Part shown: positions 55,322 to 64,000 of the stretch, one piece after another
Numbering within the stretch: the stretch's first letter is position 1
Layout of the letters: each line of letters begins with the position of its first letter
From: Agrostemma githago
Taxonomy: Eukaryota; Streptophyta; Magnoliopsida; Caryophyllales; Caryophyllaceae
Direction: 5' to 3'
NCBI GenBank assembly: GCA_958450325.1
Contig: OY288242.1
Location: 22,326,474-22,390,473 of the forward strand
DNA: 64,000 nt
The notes under the pieces: generated by a model
The model's input: the letters and a program-made list of their open reading frames with translations, nothing else
What the model was told of the DNA's origin: nothing
Database searches by the model: none
Made by a program: the position numbers and the translations under genes

Positions 55322-56139
55322 AGCCCAGCCATTTATATTATGTATTACTAGTTGATAATATGTGGCGTATTAGTACTAGTTTTTTGTGGGGTTTTGACAC
55401 ACTGTTAACTTCCGGGATGTCCGGACTCGGATTTTTGATGTTGATGCTTTGACAAAGGCTCGATTTAACCGAATTTTGTTATTAATGAGAAGCACACTTT
55501 TATTTTTTATTCTTTTATTGTGGTGGCTCGCAACTCGATTCTTCATTTTACCCGGAGCGCCCTTTCGGGTTTTCACTCCGTCCTCGGCTCACCTTTTTTG
55601 TTTTGTTGTTTTTTTTTTGTTTGTTTTGTTTGTTTTCTTTTGCTCTTTTTTTTTGTTTTTTTTTGACGACGGCTCGCAACTCGATTCTTCATTTTGCCCG
55701 GGGTGTCCTTTCGGGTTTTCACCCCGCCCTCGGCTCGTCAGTTTTTTTTACGACGGCTCGCAACTCGTTTCTTCATTTTGCCTGGGGCGCCCTTTCGGGT
55801 TTTCACCCCGTCCTCGGCTTGTCGTTTGTGCTTCGTCATTTTATATCACTTAGAGGCCCGGTTTATACATGGATCGATTAATCGATTTTTGTTGGTTTTT
55901 TTTCGGTTGTTTGGTTGTACCCGGGAAATGGGTTGCCTACGTATTTGCTTTTAGACGGAATCAAACCATGTTCGTAGCTCTTTAGAAAAGTGTGAGTGTT
56001 TTTTCTTTAGACTGGTTTATGCCATTTATCGATGCGAACTTGATTTTTGTTGTTGTTGTTGTTGTTGTTGTTGTTGCTTTTTGTTTCCCCTTAAGTCGGA
56101 GGTTGGGATGTGGTTTCTCGGGTGTTTATGGGTAGTATC
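55322..56139. repeat. Element F spacer with three 60-70 base repeats
   Basis: Three copies of a block beginning GGCTCGCAACTCG and ending TCCTCGGCT-like (starts near 55525, 55671 and 55755) separated by T runs. A (GTT)n microsatellite is at 56049-56079. The post-pol motif is at 55931-55980. No gene. Confidence 0.75.
55931..55980 (-). other. Conserved post-pol motif (element F copy)
   Basis: Minus-strand CTACG, TGGTTTGATTCC, then ATACGTAGGCAACCC; aligns with element A 20348-20396 and B 4031-4080. Confidence 0.7.
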
Positions 56140-57790
56140 GCTTGAGTTGATCCATATTGGTCGGGGTTGAGAATTCTTGACCATCTAGGTCGATAAGGAT
56201 CACGGCGCCCCCCGAGAGTATTTTCTTAACGAGGTAGGTGCCCGCCCAGTTTGGTTAGAGTTTCCCTATAGGGTCGACGGGAAGGTGTGGTCTAATGGAT
56301 TTGATTACTAAATTTCCCTCATGTATGTTTCGGGATTTCACTCGCTTGTTAAAGGCTCGTTGGATGCGTTGTTGGTAGGCTTGTACGTTGGATAGGGCAT
56401 GTATCCTACGTTCATCTAGGAGTACTAGCTCGTCGTACCGTTTTTGGTTCTATTCTTCCTCAGGGATACTACTTTCGGCTATTATTCTTAGTGATGGTAT
56501 TTCTAGCTCCATTGGTTGGACGGCTTCGGAACCGTAGGTTAGGTAATATGGTGTGGCTCCGGTGGGTGTTCTATAGGATGCTCGGTATACCCACAAGGCG
56601 AAGGGGATTTTGTTTGGCCAATCCCAGTAGTTTTCTATCATTTTCTTAAGGATTGTAGTGATGGTTTTGTTGGCAGCTTCTACGGCCCCGTTGGTTTGTG
56701 GTCTATAGGGTGAGGATTTGTGTCTCTGGATTTTGTATTTTGTCTAGGAGTTATTTTTTGGGTGTCGACTCTGAAGTGAGCCCCCTGGTTGCTAATGATT
56801 TCATGAGGTATACCGTAACGGCAGAGGATGTTGTTTTGTAAGAATTTGACTACTTGTTTCGAGGTAAGTACGGTGTAAGAGGCAGCCTCTACCCATTTGG
56901 TGAAATAGTCGACGGCCACTAAAACAGTGTCCACCGACCCCGGATGGGTGCACTTTTTCTATGATGTCTATTCCCCAAGTAGAGGAAGACCAGGGTGTGG
57001 CTATGGTGTGTAGAGAATAGGGAGGTAGGTGTTGGATGTTAGCAAATATTTGGCAATTGTGGCAGTGTCGAACGTGACGTCGACAGTCTGTCTCTAAGGT
57101 AATCCAGTAATAGCCCAGTCTCATTATTTTTCGAGCTAGTAGGTGGGCACTCATGTGAGGTCCACACTCCCCATCATGTACCTCTTCCATGACTCTCTCG
57201 GATTGGTCTTCGTTTATGTATCTAAGGAGGACTCCTTGTGGGGTTCGTTTGGACAATAGGCCTTAATTCAGGACGTAATGGTGGCTTGTATTTGTAGGGC
57301 TCTTTTGTTTTTGGCATTAGTGTTGGGTGGATATGACCCGTGGTTTTAAAGTCTAGGATTGCTTTGTACCAAAGTGCTTCGGTGGCGTCGTCGGTTTCGA
57401 GGTTGTGGATGTAGGCTGCTTGTTCGCTTCTTTCTACACAGATAGGCATGGAGAAGAGGTGATCGGGCGTGTTTATTAGTGAGGCTAGTTTGGATAATGT
57501 ATCAGCGAATTGGTTTTCTTGGGGGGTATGTGTATGAAGTCAATTTCGGTGAATTCCCGAGACATTGTTTCTATTTTTTGGCTTGGTATGGGGTTAGGTT
57601 TTCACTATAGACTTTCGAGGTTCCTGTGGCTTGGTTGACTACCAGGGATGAATCTCCATGTACTTTAAGGTTTTCGATTCCTAAGGACATGGCTGCTTTC
57701 GGACTTATCAGGTAGGCTTCGTATAGAGTCACGTTGGGGAGGTTTAGTTGGGTTGAGGTTTGTTTGTTACGAGTTTACTGTTGTTTGGTG
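56140..57790 (-). pseudogene. pol: Element F integrase and RNase H remnant
   Basis: Degenerate Pol in several frames. The RNase H end with ENQFADTLSKLAS and SMPICVERS is read near 57430-57520. The integrase zinc-binding domain (DGECGPHMSAHLLARK, HCHNCQIF) is at about 57050-57200. Core pieces are WGIDII, VAVDYFTKWVEA and SNQGAHF (second catalytic Asp replaced by Asn) near 56740-56980, then WPNKIPFALW and the C-terminal GTYLVKKIL near 56230. Residues follow element A closely. Frame breaks near 56940 and 56740 and an in-frame stop near 56450 make it non-functional. Confidence 0.85.
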
Positions 57791-58130
57791 ATGGGATTGA
57801 CGATGGATTAAGCCTAGGGTCGTTTTTCCCGATTTCCTTCTTAGGGTGAGGTTAAATGGGCCGTTTGTTGTAGCCCTTGCATTTTAGTCAGTTGTTATCG
57901 ATAATTGGCATATAGTCGAGTTTTTAAGCGTTTTAAAGTAAACTGTTGAAAGAAGATTGAGTAGTTGTCGAGGCATGTTTGTAAAAAAGAAAGTTGTTTT
58001 ATTAATAGATAGTAGACGGGCTAGGTGCCCGTGATTTAGTTTGAGGGAAGTGGAGGACATGTCCCTCACCCTTCCATAGACTCGATAAGGAAAGAGACAT
58101 TTATTATTATTAGTTTAGTCTAGGCCCTAT
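57791..58130. other. Deletion junction in element F (protease and RT missing)
   Basis: Between the RNase H remnant and the gag C-terminus there is only about 300 bases, without RT or protease motifs. An internal deletion is the simplest reading. Confidence 0.6.
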
Positions 58131-60344
58131 GATGAACTAGACTCCGACTCAGGTGCAGATTTGCTGGCCTCGGTGGCCGTCTTAGTCCCCTCGTACTCAG
58201 GATATGCCTCGAATTTTTCTTCCTGAATGAGGTGTCGAACTTGTTGCCTAAATTCGCGACATTTGCCAATGTCATGTCCTCGGTCTTGGCGGTACCGACA
58301 CCATTTGTCACCATTCCAATGCGATGACCTTTTGTCGGTAGGCGGGTCAGGTATTGGATTCAAGGGATAGAGCAACCTGTCCGATATTAGCATGGTTAGG
58401 GCCTGATCATGGGATAACCCAAGGTGTTCTAGTAGCCGAGACCCCTTTTCTCGGAATTATCCGTTAAGAGGCGAGTGAGCCTTTTTGTTGGTAGTGCGGT
58501 CTTTACTACTCCTATTTTTATCAACCCCTCGATTTTATCTTTTAGCAACGTACAGGATTCCGTATCATGGCCGTTGCCCCTGTGGTAGTGTCAGTATTTC
58601 CCTTTGGACCAGTGGCGGGATCTGTGCTTAAGTGGGGGATCAGCCATCGGCCCTATGGGTCGCAAAAGGCGGAGGGAGGCTAATCTTCGGAGTGCAGCCG
58701 CGTAGCTGACCCCGATCTGGGTGAACCTTTTCTTGGGTTCGATGGTTTCGGGTGAACCTGAGTTCTCTCCTTTGATTGTCCCGTTGCACGGGGAAATGGG
58801 ATTTTTGGGAAGTTCCTCGAGTCTTTCGTCGATATGGGCTCCCCTAGCCTCAATCCTCGAGAGTATGGGGTGTATTTGAGACACTTGGAGGGTTAAGCTC
58901 TCGATAGTTGCTGTGAGGTCGAGGGTTACGGGTTCTGGCTGAGTGCCTAGTTCATCCTTGATGTTCAGGACCTCTTCCCCTAGGGGAACAAGGTGAGAGC
59001 AGTCAATAGTGTCATCGAAGATGGCGTGGACACTAAAGGGGTTCGTAGTATTATTGGGTTTCTCAGGTGGGGGAAGAGGGACCCGTTTTCTATCATGTCT
59101 TGTATGGTATGCTTGAGCCGAAAACAAGACTCTGTGTCGTGGCCCTTGCCATGGTGGTATTGACAGTACTTATTAGCGTCCCACCACTTTTCCCTCTTGT
59201 CCGTGGGCGGGTCCGGGGTAGGACCTATTAGTTCGAGCTTTCCCTGCTCGGTCAATCTTTATAAGGCTTCGGTGTATGTGATGCCTAGCTTAGAAAATGT
59301 TCAGGGAGTGAAATTTATCCTCCCCTGGGTGGTGGGTTCAACTAGGTGCACTTCCTCGGTTTTATTGTTTCCGTAAGATTGGGCCCCCGTAGAAGTGGTC
59401 GGCCCTTGATAGCCTTTCCCCATTATTTTGGAGAATGTCCCTCTTTTCATATCATCCTCTAGGCGTATTCCTAAAGTAGATAACTCCTTAAAGGTGTGGA
59501 TATTTTGCTACCTAAGATGGGAGGCGTAGGCTGGCCTAAGGTTATTGACGAAGTTTTCCACCAAGGTGGCTTCGTCTGGACGGTTTATCGGCTGGGTACT
59601 GACCTTCCTCCACCTGGTCAGAAATTCTGAGAAGCCTTCCTTCTCATTTTGGGAGAGGACCTCAAGGCTCCTAATGGTGACTTGCATTTCGGCATTATCC
59701 GGGTACTGTTTTGCGAATTCTATGGATATATCGTCCCAGGTAGATACCTTCTTAGGGTCGAGTGAATAGAACCAGGATCGTGGGGTGTCTCCTAGAGATG
59801 AGGGAAATATTCTAGTGAAGAGGCTAGGTTTGACTCCTTTAATGGCCATGTAATCCTTAAAGGCTCGGATATGATTAAGGGGGTCCTCAGTTCCCTCGAA
59901 CTTAGGTATGTCGGCTAGGGAGAAGTTCTCAGGTAATTGATCGTTCACCATTTTTAATTTTCTATGGTTTTCGGGGTGGACGTTGTTTCCCTGGTTCAGG
60001 CGCATTTGATTTTCGAGGAAATCTATGTGGTTCATGGCGGATTGGAGGGTGTCATCTTGAGGTGGGATAACGGGATCGCTTGGGATGAGGCCAATAGGCG
60101 CCCCACCTAGCGGGGTGGAATATAGAAGGGCCTCATTGAGGACCCGGGTGTGGTGTTCATCTGAGGCCTTGTCCTCCAGATGGCCTAGGCGAGAATCTAT
60201 GTTGTTCACAGACGCGTTTACTGTGATGACAGTGGCTTGTATATCCCGGATTAGGTCGGCTAATGTTCCTATGGTGTTTTCTGCGGATTGCCCGGCATTG
60301 TCTCCACTATGATTGCTTGCGTCCACGCTCGAATCGCCCGTCAT
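58131..60344 (-). pseudogene. gag: Element F gag with three zinc-knuckle copies
   Basis: The gag domain from ATG 60344 (FEGTEDPLNHIRAFKDYM, SWFYSLDPKKVSTWDD, EFLTRWRKVS) is 278 residues of open frame and close to element B gag. Downstream, in broken frames, are three knuckles of the C-x2-H-x4-H-x4-C kind, each preceded by a PPxKxxxxHW-like segment: CQYHHGKGHDTESC (about 59150), one with the first Cys replaced by a stop (about 58590), and CRYRQDRGHDIGKC (about 58270, His replaced by Arg). The repeat of a roughly 100-180 residue unit is unusual for a Tat gag. Confidence 0.8.
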
Positions 60345-60879
60345 GACTGTGAAAAGGCATTTTTAGTGAGAATGAGCTTGTTGGGGGCATTTTAAAAGCT
60401 CGAAGGAATGCTCTTTAACTGAGTGACGCGGAACTGAGGCCCTTGACCCGCGTGTGCGAGGTAATTTGGTTTAAGGACTCGGGTGCTTTAGACTCTTGGT
60501 GTTATTTGGCGAAATGCCTAATGAATTATAGATCTCTGGGACGAGATTTTTTTTTTGGCGCAAACCTCGGAGGTGAGGTTTAAGGAGGACTTCTCGAAAT
60601 GAGACGACCCAAAAATGTAAGACCTTGAGTAGAAATGATCCTAGTAGCTAACATAGACAGTTAAACACACGGTTGTACGACGTAAGAGGTTGATCACGAT
60701 CCCGGCTCAGGATCAAAGAATTTGGATGTATGCTTCTTTCGAAGACGACCAGTTTTGCAAATTTTGAAATGGATAGTTGGTAAAAATAGTGATGGCGCGA
60801 CGATACCGTCCGCGGCGTGTAGGTGCGTTGCTATGTGGGTGCATCAAAATGTAAATATGTGTTTTTTTTCGAAAGGAGC
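60345..60879 (-). other. Element F 5' leader, primer site not found
   Basis: Region between gag start and the recognisable part of the 5' LTR. No TGGCGACTCC-type primer site was seen, so the LTR edge lies somewhere within about 60690-60880. No gene. Confidence 0.4.
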
Positions 60880-62867
60880 ACCCGTGTTTCCGTTTGGGAA
60901 TCGATCGAGACGTGGTTGTAAATGTTTAAAGGCCGATTCATTTGGTAAGACGACCTTTTTAGTGAACTGAATTCGTTGCCAATTTGTGGAGTCGCCACCG
61001 AGTCAATTATGGGGACTCGGAAACCGTTCAAGTCAACTTTGATCTCTTACAGGCTCAAAGTTGAGTGGCACGGGACCTAAAGATAAAGACTTGTACCCTT
61101 AAGCACTCCATGCCTGGAATGACTCTCATTGCCAATGGTTTCAGACATCCGGAAACCGTCTATTCTGAGTAAGGGGTGAGGGTATGTATTGGAAAGCCAA
61201 CATCCGATACATGTCAACACGCAATCCCGCCCGCACTATAGCGGCCTCTACTAATCAATCGGTGGGCTGATTTCCTAGTTCTGTTGTTGTGGTGGAAGTA
61301 CTGTAACATCCATTGTTTTAACCCTATGTCTTTTACTACGTCGGTTGTTTTAAGGACAGATAAGTTTTATCGTCAAAATAGTAGTGCTTACAATTTTTGC
61401 ATGCGATTTAATGTGACAAGCAGGCCATGAAAAGATGCACGTTGGAGAGTAGAGAATGCTATGTATTATACGTATTAGCAAATCAGGTTTAACGCGATAA
61501 TACGGATATTAGTCGTTCTTGTGGTATACCTTACTTGGTTTTCTGCTTAAGATTCGTCGGTTCGGCATTAATAGAGGTGCGTCGAACCTACTAAGGTGAG
61601 CATCCGGATTAATACGGAACCCGACCATCACTTTGTTCAGTTTTAAGTTATTTTACGTTTTGAATTCCGTGTTAGGTGATTTAGCATGCAATTATAAGGT
61701 CATAAAAGCAATAAATCATACGAAAAACTGTAAATGCGATTGTAAGTAAATCACATTGTGAGGAGTTGCACCCTCGGAGTATACACTAAACGGGACTCGA
61801 TGTATAGATAGTTTTGAGAACGGATCTCGGAATTACTCGGGTCTATTTAGTGTGTTTTAGTGTTTGTGATTGAAGTTGGTACATTACGTATTTTAGTAGA
61901 TGTTTGTGGGCCTAGCGCCCGCATCTAGAGTTATCGTAGTGCATAATAATAGAAAGTGCAAATATGGAAAGTTTTGTTTAGATGACAACCTAGTGACGAT
62001 ACGACTTCGACAGGCGGATCCTCCTAGCTTGACTAGTTACCCCGGTAGAGTTCCGTTACCGTTTGACCTTCCTGCGGCTATTCCGGCAGAACTCCGTTAC
62101 TATTTGCTAGTTCGGTGGCTAATCCGACAGAATCTGTGTACTAATTTTGAGCTAGTCGATCACAGGCACCTCGGTATCGAGTGGATTGTACGAAGGTGAG
62201 GAGTAGCGTCGATGTCGCTTTTATTATCGGAACTACGATCGAGTTGATCGTTTGCCTCGGGTGTTGGAGTGCGAGCCCTTAGCGAGAGTTTTGAGGGGGA
62301 AGAGAAGATTGAATGTGTGTGTCGAAATGAGGGCGTGAAGGGGGTATTTATAGGTGTTTTCGGCCGTCGTTGCCCACATGGGCGCTCGAGCTGGGGCGTT
62401 CTAAGACTCAGGCGCCTGGGTCTAGGCATGGGGAGACCCAAGCGCGTCAGGTGGTGCGGTTGGAGTTCTGAGGATACGGTTTTGATAATTTCTAAAACCG
62501 AGAGGGAGGAGCGTGATATGTTTCTTGGGGATTAAGTTTACCCAGGGTTTGACCTAGCGCTGTGGATTTAGCGGGCCTCGGGTGTTCGTCCCGAGGTTCG
62601 CTTGGCGCGGTGTTGACTCGGTTCGAGTTTCGGGACCGACTCGGGGTCCCGGTGTCAGAATTAACTCTAATTAGTGTCTATGTGACCGTAACGACACGAC
62701 TAAGGCTGCCATCACGTTAGTTTTTAATTTTTCCTAGTAATTATTTGATCCGTTCTATAGGAAAACTATCTAGAACATCGCGAACCCGCGTCGCGTTGCA
62801 GTCCTATCGTCATCGGGTGTTTGTTGGGCACCTCTGCAGCCACCAGAACAAAATCCGGGTGTCTACA
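60880..62867 (-). repeat. Element F 5' LTR (right copy)
   Basis: Homologous to 46258-48260 with many substitutions (for example around 61980-62140). TATA box TATAAATA on minus at 62345-62352. It ends GTGTCTACA followed by GTAAG; no matching target duplication is in the window. Confidence 0.85.
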
Positions 62868-62896
62868 GTAAGAAGAAGGTACGACAAGCAAAGAAG

Positions 62897-63936
62897 ATGG
62901 CTGTCAAACCGTCTAAGTTGAAGAAAGTATTGACCGAAGATGGCGGTGACACCAACGTCGAGCGTACGTTGGCTGTCAGGTGTACGCCAAAGTTTCTGGT
63001 TGATCTAATATCCACAGTAAACCAGAGGCAGCGGGAGGCGCTCTCAAGGATCGGATTCGGTGGCGTACTTGAAATGCGGCTTAGAAGCTTCCCTGTAAAG
63101 TTTGTGACTTATTTAATGGCTTTATTCAGTGACGACACACTGATATTTAGATGCGGGAGCAATCAGTTCCTGGTAACCAAGCACGATGTACATGACTGCT
63201 TCCTCCTTCCTTTTGGACCGGACATTTTCGAGCTGCTACCAATGGGTCGATCGAAGGCGGCTGAAGAGGAGTCTGTTTTGAGGCTGAAGAAACAGTGGAA
63301 GGATCGGTTTCAAGTCGTCAATGAAAGTGATGCAATTCCTCTCCCAAGGGTCCTAACCAAACTGCTGGACAATATAGGGGGTGAAGAGTTGTTCTGTAGG
63401 ATGTTTGTGTTGTACAGCATGTCGATATTCTTCAACCCGACGTCCATAATGGTGTTGATCTCAGACTGCTGAAGGCTGTGCAAGATGTACAACAGATTAA
63501 AAACATTGATTGGTGCACTTTCATACTTGACGGACTGGCGCAATCGTGCGAGGATTTTGTTTTCCGTAATCCATCATATTTACTCGACAGTGTGCCATTT
63601 TTAATGATCACTACTTCCAGCGGTTTGTCTACCGCAACCTCCCGTGCCCGTGTGATCTTTCTTTGATCAAGCACTGGGATGGTCAACGCATGCTGGAACG
63701 GTTGGCCGACGAGTTTATCGGTGGTGGGCTCGGGCGGCTTACTCGATCGGATGTGGAATACCCCCGTTACCTACATGTGTCGAAGGGGGGAGGCGCGTCC
63801 TCACCGTTGAGGATTATGCAGAACCGTCAGACTGATTATCTGACATTGCCCGGACAAGAGGGCGATAAGTTCATCACTATCAAGCTTGCGCATGGTGTTG
63901 AAGACGATAGTGAACTGAGGGCCAAGGAGGTCGACG
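62897..63936 (+). pseudogene. Fragment G: plant-specific uncharacterised protein exon, frameshifted
   Basis: From ATG 62897 the frame gives a 191-residue product, then continues in other frames after a one-base loss near 63446 and another shift near 63610. It runs to a splice donor (GTCGAC/GTAAGT at 63936). Segments TPKFLVDLISTVNQRQREAL, RIGFGGVLEMR, VTKHDVHDCF, DVQQIKNIDWCTFIL and RNLPCPCDLSLIKHW recall plant hypothetical proteins of the DUF1985/Ulp1-associated transposon group. That family assignment is from memory and uncertain. No catalytic site is visible. F inserted just upstream; the 5' part would lie left of the window. Confidence 0.5.
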
Positions 63937-64000
63937 TAAGTAATCATGTCATCAATTCAATAATTAATCTATATATGTATGACTTGGAAACCATGGTTTT
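63937..64000 (+). other. Start of an intron of fragment G
   Basis: GTAAGTAATC directly after the last readable codon; the sequence then becomes AT-rich and leaves the window. Confidence 0.45.

Larger units (their letters stand above)
46258..62867 (-). mobile_element. Element F: old Tat-type retrotransposon with two antisense genes, RT lost
   Basis: Minus-orientation element related to A and B through its LTR start (TGTAGACAC), polypurine tract, sequence near the tract, post-pol motif and gag. Order in element sense: 5' LTR (right), gag with three zinc-knuckle copies, remnants of RNase H, integrase, antisense genes, tandem repeat, 3' LTR (left). Protease and RT were not found. LTR divergence is clearly larger than in B, C or D. 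The left outer end is not seen; E appears to be inserted in F's left LTR, which would put F's true left end outside the window. Confidence 0.85.

Overview
This window is intergenic DNA from a flowering plant, probably a eudicot. It is made almost entirely of transposable elements inserted inside one another. No intact host gene was recognised. The evidence is plant-type Ty3/gypsy retrotransposons of the Tat/Ogre/Retand and Athila lineages, a plant L1-type LINE with an ORF1 zinc knuckle and an endonuclease ORF2, a Stowaway-like MITE, and plant-specific domains (plant mobile domain-like, DUF7745-like, 'putative gypsy type transposon'-like). A Caryophyllales species is a guess only, because Retand-type Tat elements were described there.

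Layout. A LINE (minus strand) occupies 1-501 and 10141 to about 11920. It is split by element B (502-10140, minus), a non-autonomous Tat-type element with almost identical LTRs, a gag and no pol. The LINE lies in the protease region of element A (plus strand, about 11931-25558). A is an Ogre/Tat-like element with a protease-RT intron, a broken pol, an antisense gene and a 3' LTR carrying a MITE. A 3.7 kb LTR-like insertion (about 12823-16538) sits inside that intron. A is followed by the 3' end of element E (Athila-like, plus, 25559-27707 and 45936 to about 46258). E's LTR is split by element C (27708-45930, minus, 18.2 kb Tat-type) with two antisense genes. C is split between RNase H and integrase by element D (34648-40503, minus, Athila-type without pol). 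Element F (about 46258-62867, minus) is an old Tat-type derivative with two antisense genes, a degenerate integrase and gag, and no recognisable RT. After F comes G (62868-64000, plus), a broken exon of a plant-specific uncharacterised protein.

The most interesting theme is the antisense genes. Elements A, C and F are three separate Tat-lineage copies from at least two subfamilies. Each carries one or two genes on the strand opposite to gag-pol, between pol and the 3' LTR. Four of the five genes have a recognisable TATA box of their own. A and F share the same antisense protein family, interrupted by an intron at the same codon position and phase. F also carries a plant mobile domain-like, multi-exon antisense gene. 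C carries an unrelated 781-residue protein and a small Arg-rich/acidic protein. A noncoding motif just downstream of pol is shared by A, B and F. Each of B, C and F has its own tandem repeat array in the 3' untranslated region.

Target-site duplications seen: CAACC for B, ACAAC for C, CCTGG for D, TA for the MITE, and an 8-9 bp direct repeat for the insertion in A's intron. LTR differences, counted by eye, rank the insertions from old to young as F, C, D, B.
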